From: Ashinkailepas kermadecensis
Taxonomy: Eukaryota > Arthropoda > Thecostraca > Neolepadidae
Assembly: GCA_034440615.1 (NCBI GenBank)
Contig: JAOTOM010004125.1
Location: forward strand, 62,001-126,000
Reading direction: 5' to 3'
Length of the DNA stretch: 64,000 bases
The notes under the pieces were generated by a model. That model was not told the origin of the DNA. It did not search any database and was given only the letters and a program-made list of their open reading frames with translations. The translations under genes and the position numbers were made by a program. Of the stretch, positions 10,829 to 22,200 are shown in pieces. The first letter of the stretch is position 1, and each line of letters begins with the position of its first letter.

Positions 10829-12772
10829 CAGACTTGTGCTCGACTCGAGTTGAATCGAGAATCGACTCATGAATCAATCGTTTTTGGATGCGTCGCGAGT
10901 TGAATCGATTCTTTTCCCGAAAACATCATATCTATCATGACGAGTCAATCATTTGAATTACAATGAGTCATTTGAGTCTTGTGACTCAAATGCAAGTTAC
11001 GAACAAATGATATAAAGCATGTATTTTTGAAAATAGTATGCCATGACACAAAGTAGGGAGTAAAAGCACAGTATAATTATTAATGCTTAGCATTACAATT
11101 GTCAACTTGTCAGCTGCCAGTGAGTAAAGAATGAGGGGTACTTAAGTTATTTGCCAAAAACAGATAACAATAACTACAAATAAGTATTAATGTTAAGCTT
11201 GGTATTCACAATCAGTATCATGCATGAGTCAATCCTAGCGCCAGAAACACAACACAGAAATGGGATGTGATTGTGAAAAAGAATATGGAACCGAAACGGC
11301 CCTGCACTACAACAGGCATCTGCACTAAATAAAATTGCGTTTGTTTGTCACAAATAACAAACCCGTGCGTGTGAAAATAACAAACCCAAGGTATCTTTAC
11401 TAGAAGGTAGATCGAAGTTTTCCTTCAAGCCCGCATGACGTCATTCGAAGTTTAAAAAAATGGTATCAATTTGGTTGCAGAACTTTTCTCAAATCATACG
11501 CAATGGTCACTTTAATTTGCTTCCTAGCAAATATATTTGTCTTCCGCTCACCAGGTGAGTTATAATCTTGTCCCATTCTTTCCAGTGGACATTTGTTCAG
11601 ACACATTTTATTCTCATGCATAGACAAGGTTGGATTTGTGCATCGTAATCCGGCATGTGGAGATAAATATTTTGTACTTATCCAATGGCTGTATGGAGGA
11701 TATTTTTATTCAAACCTTATGTATCGTAACTTAATTTGCACCCATTTCAGTGAATTTTGAGCACTTTTACTTGATCACAGCTGTTCGTTGTCAAAAGTTA
11801 ATAACTTAGGAAATTCAACCTGCAGATGAGAAAGCAAGAAATTATTTTCTGGAGAGGATAATGTTCGGGATCCCAAAAATCTAGGATCAGCCTATTCTTC
11901 CAAACATGTACCAACCTACCTACATTGACATACAGCAGTTGTTGAAAACAGTTTTTTTCTATGCCAGCTGGATCCAGGGCATGATGCATTCTTCTTTGAT
12001 GAATCTTGCATGGATTATTGATGATACATGCATAATTGAACATTTATGTACAACACCATTGTGATCTAGGAATGCCCTCCTGAAACTTGCAACTCGACTG
12101 AAACTCTCCTGCCGCTGGGGAGAAGAAGCTATGGCGCACTTAGCCCCCCCCCTGACTGTCCTTTCTTCCGCTCTTGAACGAGGGTGACAACTTGAACACG
12201 TAAAATGGATGGCAGAGGGAGCCTACCAATATCAGGAACAATCCCTTTATTTTGGCGGCGCTTGCTGGTGAGCCTGCCGGAAATGGCACATTGTTAGGCA
12301 GGACGATTATTACTGGGTCATTTAGGATACCCTTTGCTGAATATAAAGAATAGGTCTTTCAATTAGAATACGTCAAAGTACCCTATATTGCCATAAAATA
12401 TGGAAGATAGCGTAGAGAAAGTCGATAAAATTGAGTGTAAACCAATGGTGAAGGGAAACCTTCAAGCCCGCTACCAAACCAACTTCGTGGGGGCAACAAA
12501 CCAACGCAATTTCATTCTGTGCAGATACATATTTCAGTGCAGGACCTGGGTGCTATGTTGAAGTTAGGTGGTGATGTGTGTCAGGTATATATGATTCAGG
12601 TTGTGCATCATGCTGATGTGGATTGAATGCACTCATAGCTTTGCATATGCACTGACAACCATTCATCTCGGTAATGTTTTTGAGTCAATTATTTTATGCA
12701 CCTGCACATGCATTTATCTGTATATATCATATATACCTACCAACCATTACAGTGCATGACGAATTATAAATA

Positions 12773-12960
12773 ATGTGAGGTGAAAACAAAGTTATAGCAA
12801 AAATAATATATTCAACAAATGTTTCAATGTTAGAGCATCTTCGTTAGTGTCTAAATGAATACTAATTCCCTTCTTTAATTAAACACAGATGAAGATGCGA
12901 TGACATCAAACTGTCTGTCGAATAAATTATTTTTGCTATAACTTTGTTTTCACCTCACAT
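12773..12960. mobile_element. 188-bp palindromic MITE with TA target site
   Basis: Terminal inverted repeats of about 43 bp begin ATGTGAGGTGAAAACAAAG and match with two differences. Both ends are flanked by TA (12771-12772 and 12961-12962), as for Tc1/mariner-type elements. The middle is also partly self-complementary (AGCATCTTC / GAAGATGC). It lies inside the hAT-type element, so it is the youngest or second-youngest layer of the stack. Confidence 0.85.
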
Positions 12961-12961
12961 T

Positions 12962-12962
<1 letters not shown>

Positions 12963-13026
<64 letters not shown>
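12963..13026. repeat. (TA)n microsatellite
   Basis: A TA run directly next to the MITE's right-hand TA target site. It may have grown from that target. Confidence 0.95.
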
Positions 13027-13027
<1 letters not shown>

Positions 13028-13267
13028 TTAGTGTGTGGGCAGTGCACACTGAATCATATGGCTTATGAGTGATACCATTGAGTCGGATCCGAATCGATTC
13101 AAATTTCTGTTTGAGTCGTGAGTTGAATCATGCTTTGTGAGCTCTGAGTCTGAATTGAGTCGAATCAAATCATTTTGACCTGCTCTGAATCATGAGTTGA
13201 ATCGGATCTCAAGATCTACGAGTCAAATGTGAGTCGACTCCAAAAATTTGAGTCGAGCACAAGCCTG

Positions 13268-14095
13268 CTTCTGAGTGACAGTCGGTGATAAAACACATTA
13301 TACCAGTCAGCATTAATAAGGTGAGCATGAAGCGCAGCTTGGTCGACTCGGTGGAGACAGCGAGACCGAACAGCTGATCGGCAAGGGCGAGAGCGAGGTA
13401 CACTGATCAAGGCACGGATAAAAGTATGTGGACTAAAATGACATAATTAGATTACGCAACGTTTCACAAAAGCGGGACAGTTGCTAATTAATACATCAGG
13501 TAGGGACCCAGCTGAGTAAGTAGGAGATGAAACACATTGCGTCAAGGAGTGGTCAGACATAAAAACACAGTATCTTTTTTGGCGGAGTCATGATCAGGTT
13601 TTAAAAGGCAGCAATTAAAACCACCGCAGATCAACACCTTGGTCTGGGGATAATAAACCATGATACGCTGAAATTGATTTGTCAGGTCGTCAGTCAGCCC
13701 TCAGGTCCCCTATAATACGCCGAGGAGGCCGATAGGCGGTACGCATAATACATTTCCCCTTACTGTCGGGCCTCACCAGTGTCCATAGCGTCTCAAGTCG
13801 GCTGTTGGGGACCGCTGCGGTGGCGAGCCTGATAGGGGTCACACCGACACCATCCTTGGCGGCCAGTCCCACACCACCGAAGCCCCGACCGTCCGGACGA
13901 TCGGCCCGGAACAGCTGGTATCCAGGCAGCACGAGTAGGCGACTCGGGGTCGCTGGGCGGAGCCAGGTCTCACAGAGGCCCATGAGATCATACTTGTGAT
14001 GGTGTAAGTGGTCGGATAGTTCCAGTAGCTTGGGCTTCAATAATTGACAGTGACAGTGATTGCCCCGATGAGAAGAGCAGATCCGGATGCGGCTT
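13268..14095 (-). pseudogene. CR1/L2-like LINE: apurinic-type endonuclease domain
   Basis: Minus-strand frames show the N-terminal endonuclease of ORF2: an LLPKL-like start (LLKPKLLELSDHLHHHKYD), DLMGLCETWL with the catalytic-site Glu of the 'xxETW' block, a GGVGLAAKDG block, and VLICGGFNC (13615-13640), where the usual GDFN reads GGFN. A frameshift near 13690 separates the two halves. The part near 13276 reads LINADWYNVFYH, which joins the segment beyond the hAT insertion after allowing for one shifted base. Confidence 0.85.
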
Positions 14096-14957
14096 GACTG
14101 GTGGCCCGGCGCCGGGCGCCGCCCCTACACCCCCGGCGCCTTGCCCCAGTTGCGCGCCTGCCACGTCTTGTCCGGCGTACTCGGCCGCCAGAGCTCGCTG
14201 ATTGGCTGCCGTTCGAGACGGCTGACCCGGAGCCCACGGGCACGTGATCAGCAGGCGACTGGCGCTGACCAGGTTCAAGGTCACCCGGAGCGTCAGGAGA
14301 TGAACGAGGCAAGCGGGCCGACGATGGGAGAACAGAGGGCACGGCAACGAGCACCAGTGCGTTCACAACGGCAAGCAGAACGATCCATTTCAGCAGATCA
14401 CGATGACCCGGGATGCGCCACAGACAACACATGACAATGCGGTCCAGGAGGATGATAATCTGGTTACACTCGTGGGGTCCAGAGGCGGCAGAGAATCTCT
14501 GCTAGTTCAATCCGTACACCTGAGCCGTTGAATAGTTGAATCGGTGATGGTCGTCGCCGGCGGGGGTCGTTGATCGTCACAAGTGGACGTGGGGCACTTC
14601 GCTCTTCGCATGCACACGCAGGGCACTCAGGAGAGGCACAGGCGACAGGCTGGGCTGGGTAGCGGAGCGCCGGCGCGCCACCCCCGCTCGGGCGCGGCGC
14701 ACGTGCTACTGACAGGCTGTCTCTCCTGTGCTGCAGCGGTGCGATCCAACATTGTTTCTACGTGGTGATAATACATATGTTGTACCGAAAAATAGTTTCA
14801 CTCCTATCAACGTTGGAGCGGAATCGCATTCAGCGCTGTGGATGTCAAGAGCCTCCAAGTCGCCAACATCCCGTGTCATCACCGATCATCGCTCTGCCTA
14901 CCCCGATGCCATCCATCCCCTGATCATATTACCCGGCATGCGCGTCCATGACTGCTG
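14096..14957. other. GC-rich region upstream of the LINE ORF2; no gene assigned
   Basis: This may hold the LINE 5' UTR or a decayed ORF1 on the minus strand, but no zinc knuckle or other ORF1 motif is visible. Overlapping open frames on both strands look like GC-rich shadows. From about 14750 it becomes ordinary unique-looking DNA. Confidence 0.3.
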
Positions 14958-15037
14958 ATGACACGTTATTCGACCAAGGCATTAAACTGCTATAGATGCA
15001 TCAGCGAACACATTCAGCACTCTTCAGCACCTCGTGC

Positions 15038-15876
<839 letters not shown>

Positions 15877-15889
15877 CGAAGTTTATAGT

Positions 15890-16201
15890 TTTATGCGACC
15901 GACAATCTCTGCAGGGGAATCAATCGAAGAGCTCCTACTTTGAAACGCGGTGGGAAGAGTACACTTATGCAACCAGGCTGGTAGTGCTACAGCTCCTTGA
16001 ATGCTGCGATGAACAACTGCGACGCGTCCTCACCCGCACTGCGGGCGGGACTCCGACCTCTAAGTCGGAAGCAGAGGTCTTCTCAGCCATCCGAAGGCTG
16101 GCGGTACGTGAGGAGAACACCAAGGTGGCGCGATTCACACTGCACAACATGCAGCAGGGAGTCGACGAGCCAGTTCGGGTATTCGATGCCAGGATTCAGG
16201 G

Positions 16202-16203
<2 letters not shown>
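15890..16203 (+). pseudogene. Ty3/Gypsy-like LTR retrotransposon gag fragment
   Basis: A plus-strand frame resembles the capsid region of metazoan Gypsy-type Gag: a WEEYTYATRL start, LLECCDEQLRRVLTRTAGG, AIRRLAVREENTKVARFTL, and HNMQQGVDEPVRVFDARIQG, in the usual order. It is cut off on both sides by microsatellites and has no protease, reverse transcriptase or LTR beside it. It is therefore an isolated relic. Family assignment rests on motif order and the conserved LLECCD, AVREEN and DEPVR blocks. Confidence 0.75.

Positions 16204-16250
<47 letters not shown>
16204..16250. repeat. (TA)n microsatellite
   Basis: A TA run between the gag fragment and a SINE 3' fragment. Confidence 0.95.
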
Positions 16251-16251
<1 letters not shown>

Positions 16252-16252
<1 letters not shown>

Positions 16253-16332
16253 ACCCACCGGCGAAACAGTGTGGGCGGCGCCATTAGCTGTGATCGTGCA
16301 TACAGTGCGTCATAAACCACCCAATAAACATT
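16252..16332 (+). mobile_element. 3' fragment of the second SINE family
   Basis: This 81-bp segment matches, in the opposite orientation, the 3' part of the two SINEs at 40938-41116 and 41204-41412: CCACCGGCGAA, CAGTGTGGG, ATTAGC(C/T)GTGATCGTGCAT, then the CACCCAATAAACA tail. The tRNA-like head is missing. Confidence 0.8.
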
Positions 16333-17093
16333 CGGATTGCCACCTTGGTACTGGACAATTAAGCCATCGAGCCGGTGTGGCGAGGAGTTGGCGTGCACAC
16401 ACGAGTCCGCCGACGAACAGCGTGCTGTTAGTGCGTGGCCGAGCGCACGGCGGATGGTAAGGACGTCGCTGCGGAACCGCGTCACCATCAGCCCGTGACG
16501 GACACTGCAGACGTGCCCGCAGACAATGCGGACAGGAGCCGAGTCGTGGGGCCATGCCGGTCGGGGATGTCGTCCTAGATAGAAGAATCAGACTACACTG
16601 CAGGCGACCGTGCGGCCTTCGCTAGACGGAACAAACATTCACTTTTTATCACCATCGGCGCACGTTTGACGACAATCAAAATGTGCATTTGCTAACAATC
16701 GATATATCCATTGATCAAGAACGGATGAAATGGCGCACTTGTGAAGTTACTACATGCTGACAATTGCTATGATGAGTACTGCGGATATACGTTTTTAGGA
16801 TAAGTTACTTTGTGGTATGTATTGATATAATAATTACCACGTAATAAACAATTAATGCAAAAATGCAATTCATCGATAAAATAACAGCAGTGTCGTACAA
16901 CTCGATTGTTACCTTTATAGGTCAAACAATGAAGCAATTTGGCATAAAAGAAATGCATCGACTGCACAGCAGAAGCAGTCACTTCAATTTACATCCAATC
17001 TAGCTTTTATCTTCAAATTTATTAAGTGCAATTTGATATCCACACGCATTTCATGTATTGACTTTTGCAACAACAAATAAGCAACAAGTATGA
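16333..17093. other. No gene recognised
   Basis: Unique-looking DNA, AT-rich from about 16680. No supportable feature. Confidence 0.35.
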
Positions 17094-17227
17094 CATGGCG
17101 CAACACGGTATATTGTGCGATACACTACATATTACACCCCACTGCAGAACAGTCACTTCCCATGGCGCAACACGGTATATTGTGCGATACACTACATATT
17201 ACACCCCACTGCAGAACAGTCACTTCC
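17094..17227. repeat. Perfect 67-bp tandem duplication
   Basis: 17094-17160 and 17161-17227 are identical. The sequence following the second copy begins CATG as the units do, then diverges. The absence of differences implies a recent event. Confidence 0.95.
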
Positions 17228-17813
17228 CATGTGTTGCAATTGTTGAGAGGTCCGAGCGCCGTGAAATCATTGATGATGCCGGGGTGGTGGTACAATGTTG
17301 TTTATGTGTGATCTTGGTGATCATTGGTGATATGTGTGATCACGTGTGATCTTGGTATAGCTTGTTTTGCCCTTCAATAAGTGTCACAGTTGACAAAGCC
17401 CTGACTGGCAAAGCATACTGCTTTTTCTGACTCATTTTCTAATTGAGGTCTCTTGAACAAAAGGTTCATTTTCCTAATTACTCTATACATATCTTCTGAA
17501 CATGCTCACTATAGACTATGTGCTTAAACAATTAAGGTGCTGCATCCTTCTTGCAATACAAGCGGCACATGTCGTTTCGTCCATATTCAGCCCATCTATT
17601 TCGCGTTGTACGGCCATTACGGTCGTTGCACCCTGAAGCGCAAATAACAATCAATCACCATGCCTTTGCGACGGGAGAACGACGCTCAGACTTTTTGTGC
17701 GTGCCTACCTTCGATGACAAATAGCTCTAGTGCACAATATGACGTGGCATTTAAAATTAAATCAAATTCAACCATTTTTGTGCACAAAAAGTAGCATATC
17801 AAGCGGCGCTCGA
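17228..17813. other. No gene recognised
   Basis: Contains a few short GTGATC-type direct repeats at 17310-17352. Otherwise nothing supportable. Confidence 0.35.
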
Positions 17814-17855
17814 GGGAGAGGGCCTCAGATCGTTGACGATCTGAGGCCCTCTCCC
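17814..17855. repeat. Perfect 20-bp-arm hairpin plus a third copy
   Basis: Arms 17814-17833 and 17836-17855 are perfect inverted repeats around AGGGCCTCAGATCGT with only a 2-base centre. A third partial copy of the arm, in the forward orientation, follows at about 17863-17880. Confidence 0.9.
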
Positions 17856-20829
17856 GCCGGAAGAGGGCCTCAGATCGTCCCTCTCCCGGCCGGAGGGGGA
17901 GGGATGAGAGAGGACGGATATCCGCCCTCTGCCTTCAGGGTCTCAGGAACTATGGCATCTACAGAAAAAAGATGTCGGCGGATAGCCCATGGCGATTCCG
18001 GAGGAACGCAACCAGGATTTTATACTTCCATTTTTCAAAAACAAAATGACGTCACTACAGCGTTCGTAGCACTTATGACGCTACGGATGACGTTACTTTT
18101 TGGGTTGTATTTTTGGTGATTTTGGAACTTAAAGCTGTCTTGGTATTAGGACGGAAAGGCACATTGTACTCCTACTTAGAAAAATAGACGGGAAAACTTT
18201 GAAAAGTGCAGTATTCACAAGTTGCGAAACGTAGTTTCCTATTTTTAAGTTCCTTTTTTGAATAGGTAGGACATACCTATAAATTTAACCATATTTAAAT
18301 TTAACCACCTGAGAAAATGCAAGGTTTGACGAAAATTGTGATTTTGCCCCTAAAGGGCTAATAATGGTGAAAGATAACGTCAGCAAAGACCACAATTCCG
18401 AAGCATCAAGACCGTAGCTTTGTTAGTTCTGTTGAGATCAGCAATCTCTGACTGTTTCATCTAAATATCTGCATTCAGGAATGTGTGAGACATCCTAAAA
18501 TTGTCCGGAGGTAACATCACTTAACCGGCCGCAGGTGATCAGTGACCTTGGATGACCGCACGTTGAGTTTTGTTTTCTTGCAAACATGTGAAATTAGTGC
18601 AGCAAAAGGTGCGCAAAGTTCGGTTGCGCTGCCGCCGGCCGTTTTCCACTGTCGCGGAAGAACCGCAGGGGTGGGCGGGATTCCGCCTCCTCCCTACCCT
18701 TCCCAGTCGGGCGAGTGTGCTGAGCACGACCCCAGTAGCTTGTCGATAATACAAAATTGCTCCCACAACCTGCACACAATTATGCATAGTTAATGTTCCA
18801 ACAGGAAAATAAATTACCAGACCACCTATAATTCACATCTTAGTTCCCTATTTCAACGTAGTATCGAAAGGAGCCAGCTGATATGTGTTGTCCAAGACCA
18901 GAAGCATTGCTGTCCGATCATGCTTTTCGAGAAACGAGCCGTTTGTAAGGCACTGGGATGTCCATAGGGATGTGATTATAAATAATCCTTGACTTCCCAG
19001 CTGCCGTGAGGTCTTATGTGATACCGTGACACGCCTGTTATTGTGCACCGCAAGACAGTGATCCGTGCATTTAGCCTGTGGCGTTCACAGGGTATGCCAA
19101 TATGCAGCTGATATATTCAGCTGATTGTATCGGATGAGAAGTACTATTAATATACTGTATATTATGTTACTATACTATATACTATGTATGCTACTAAGTA
19201 TTATTTGGATGAACGTGGAGCTAAATATAGGCGAACGGGTATTATTTCTACTACGTGCCCAATAATTCAGAACTTGGGTGGGTGTTGTGTGAACCATGTG
19301 GGCAATGTGATACAGCCGACACCACGTCTGGTGCAGAATCGCCTGCAGTTTTGATAACTCGTGCGAGTGCTAAATCTAGTCTGACCATCCCGCCCCGAGT
19401 TCCACAATTCCCCAGCGCCTGTCTGCCTCCGCTGACACGACGGCACGTGCCGGAGCGGTACCGGGCGACAGGTCAGTCGTGGTCGAGTCTAACGAAGCTG
19501 CCGCGGCCCACACCACCGCCGCCCGGCCGCCGGCCGCAGTCTGGCCGAGCCACGCCCACCGTAGTTGTCAACTTCGCCACTTAGCCACGCCCAGCGGACT
19601 GCAGCACACACGTGATCTGATCAGACTGCCGGCCGACGATGATGATCCCAAAATGACGCGCTCTCTGGAAACTTCCCCCGTGAAGCCGATGGGGCGGCGC
19701 AGTAAATCGCCGGGTAGCGTAACTAAAGTGTCATACCGTAAAGCCGCCAGCCTTTCGGCGGTGACCCAGTTCGGTCGACCTCTAGGTAGGAGGATAGGAA
19801 AGACGAGGAATACCCACCAGTGCATTCATCGTTATTGCGAAGAACAATGTATGCTCTCTTTTTGTCGAGAACAATCGTTGACGCGAGTGGTTCATATGTG
19901 GTAATTTTCCTGCCAGCGCCTAATGTTATTCGGTGGACGAGTCGACGTCTGCAGTTCAAAGCCACACATCTAGCCGGGTCCCGCTGTACCCACCTGAATT
20001 AGTCCCATGTGTCCCACACCAGCTTGTCCCATCACCTGAACATGTCCCACACCAGCTTCAGCGGGTGTCGAGAACGCGTTGCACATCCTAAGTAAACATA
20101 TTCAAGGAAACAAAGTTAATTCACACTCAGTATCTCGCCATCGCATATTTACCAACATGCTTGTTGTACATCTTAGCAATATGCTTTCCTTTTTGTTTAG
20201 GCATTGTTATGCTGGCTTGTTGGCATGCTATTTCATGCTCCAGATAGGTCGTATATGCTTATTTAAATGAAATGTGGTGCAACAATTTCTCTTGGCGGTG
20301 CGATGGTGTCCATCAGGGGCAGCAGGAGAATGGAGTGCACCGTCTGCTGATCTATTTATCAGCCCGGAAACTGGGCGTGACTGACGATGCCTACACTCGT
20401 CAGGTTCTCCGGGATGAACGGTGCTCTCGACAACGAAGGCCGCGCGCTAGTGGCAAACACAACGCGCACATGATTGGCTGTCCACTCGTCTTCCTGGATG
20501 TTTGATACTCGAAATCGAGAAACTTAGCTCAGACAGGCAACCCAATAAAACGACGCCAGGGAGTGCCACAACCACCCCTGTGCGGTGCGGATGGATCTCC
20601 CGTCGTGACCGCCTCCAGCCATGCTACACGACATCTGTCGTCTCGGCCACGTCACCATGTGCGGTGCAGGATGGGATTCCATCACCCGTACAGATGACAC
20701 GCCTCCAGCCATCTACACCACATACTGCATCGTCCTCCACCCCGGCCGAGGTCGAGTGGGGACACAAGTGGTGGGGTATCACAGGGCCACCCAGGCGGCA
20801 TCATCGATAACTCCGCCCAACCGAACACT
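17856..20829. other. No gene recognised
   Basis: About 3 kb of unique-looking sequence. A GGGTGGGCGGGATTCCGCC-type small palindrome at about 18667-18690 resembles the ends of the 38041-38974 insertion. GC-rich stretches at 19380-19560 and 20530-20780 have open frames but no family resemblance. Confidence 0.35.
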
Positions 20830-20844
20830 TGCAAGCAGTCTGAT

Positions 20845-20888
20845 TGGTTGTGCAGTGGCGCATGACGTCTCTTGTAATGACGTCATTC
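20845..20888. promoter_or_regulatory. CCAAT-box and CRE cluster
   Basis: GATTGGTT (reverse CCAAT box, about 20842-20849), CATGACGTCTC (about 20861) and AATGACGTCATTC (a full TGACGTCA, about 20878-20885) occur within about 45 bp. Such a cluster is typical of CREB/ATF plus NF-Y promoters. No downstream gene can be named; the candidate exon at 21760-21077 lies on the far side and reads toward this cluster, so it is not its promoter. Confidence 0.25.
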
Positions 20889-21076
20889 ATGTGGCATCAT
20901 AACTGTGAAGGAATCAAACAGTTCCACATGCCAGTCTGAGGCTGCCAGGTTTGAAACAATGAAAATTTGGAAAACAAGCTGAAAATAAGTAAATAAAAAC
21001 AGGATTAACTCGAAAGCGTCATGAAATTCTGCTTTTCCACATTGTTGACTTAAATTGCCTGTAAATGGTAGAGTTA

Positions 21077-21760
21077 AAATGGATTAGGATATGGATCTAA
21101 ATGGAGAGTAAATGGTGGATGAGTACGCAAAACAAGTGTCATAGAACGGCCAGAATACCCATACGCCAACGGCGAAATACATCGCATGCTCCCAGCGTTC
21201 GCATCACAAACAGCACACAACCAGGACGCTGACGCTCCATCAGACACACCACGGCAGGCGGGCACGGCGGCGTCGGTCCTGTACACCGGGTACTCCTGTC
21301 CAGGGAGGTATTCGATACCCGTGGCCCGACACTGCGTAACCTCCACCAACTCGCACAGCATGCACAACCAATACAACACGAATATGCAACACTCCATCAC
21401 TGAAGCAGGCTCAACGTCATCACAGAGGGCCTCACGCCAGTTGTACGCCTCACCACTCGTTGCGCAAATAATAAACATGCTGTCAATCTCCAATATTTCA
21501 ACAGTTATACGACCTAGGGCACCAAGCCACATGAGTATTCCAGCAAATAAACCACTCAGACAAGAGTAAACACGACCACTGCGCCACCAATAATCACCGA
21601 CTGCACTACAGCACAGTGTGACCGCTTCCCTGCACACCACAGGAACAGTTACAAGCAACTGGGAATACAACACAAACATCACATCAATTCGCACTTCACA
21701 GCCCAAGCACGAACAATGGCCACCATCAACTGGTACACCATAGTTTACCATAGCAACCTG
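21077..21760 (-). CDS. Candidate terminal exon, unknown protein with hydrophobic segments
   Basis: A minus-strand open frame of about 228 codons runs from a good splice-acceptor-like site (pyrimidine-rich CTCCCTTGCCTGTTTCAG ending near 21758) to a stop near 21074. The translation has three hydrophobic stretches that could span a membrane: around VMFVLYSQLLVTVPVV, SCLSGLFAGILMWLGALG and CCIFVLYWLCMLCELV. It is cysteine-rich. I do not recognise the family. It lies in non-repetitive DNA and does not overlap any transposon motif. A frame of this length is uncommon but not impossible by chance; with no ATG at the frame start it would need upstream exons. The antisense strand is also partly open. 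Confidence 0.3.
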
Positions 21761-22019
21761 AAACAGGCAAGGGAGCAGAGAATGCATCGATAACAATAGC
21801 GATTACCCAATTTCGGTGTTATCAGAATCACTTCGTAGGTGTCCGCGATAATATCCATCATCTGGCTTATCGACGCGTCCCGGAAACCCATTCGTTGCTG
21901 GCAGGTGCGGCTCGCCGGCAAAGAAAGCCATCCAGACCATGGCAGCTCGAAATGCATCAATTTCTGTACGGACGCTGCCAGGAGGAAAGTTGGCGGAGCC
22001 TCGGCGGCCAAACGCTGCA

Positions 22020-22200
22020 ACAACATAACCACAGCGAAGCCACAGCAGAGCCACAAGGGAACCACAGTGGAACCACTGAGAAAACATAGCGGAACCACCA
22101 TGAGACCAAAAGGGAACTGCAACGCAACCACAGCGGAAACACAGCGAAACTGCGAAACGAACCAAAACGGAACCTCCATAGCACCACAACGGAGGCACCG
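22020..22200. repeat. Degenerate 10-13 bp repeat, ACCACAGCGGAA-like
   Basis: Imperfect copies of ACCACAGCGGAA/ACCACA(A)GGGAA follow one another. It gives Val/Pro/Leu-rich shadow frames on the minus strand. Confidence 0.7.

Larger units (their letters stand above)
10829..13267. mobile_element. Non-autonomous hAT-type DNA transposon inserted in the LINE
   Basis: 2439 bp with terminal inverted repeats CAGACTTGTGCTCGACTC on the left and CAGGCTTGTGCTCGACTC on the right (reverse complement), 17 of 18 identical. It is flanked by a perfect 8-bp duplication CTTCTGAG at 10821-10828 and 13268-13275. An 8-bp duplication and a CAG-type end are diagnostic of the hAT superfamily. The subterminal regions are full of GACTC/GATTC-type repeats in both orientations, as expected of transposase-binding sites. 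The interior is AT-rich and contains no transposase frame, so the copy is non-autonomous. A MITE and a (TA)n run lie inside it. Confidence 0.9.

Noticed and set aside
18848..19048. pogo/DDE-type transposase fragment (MLLVLDN stretch on the minus strand)
   Set aside because: Only about 15 residues resemble a DDE transposase block, and neither neighbouring conserved blocks nor inverted ends were found.
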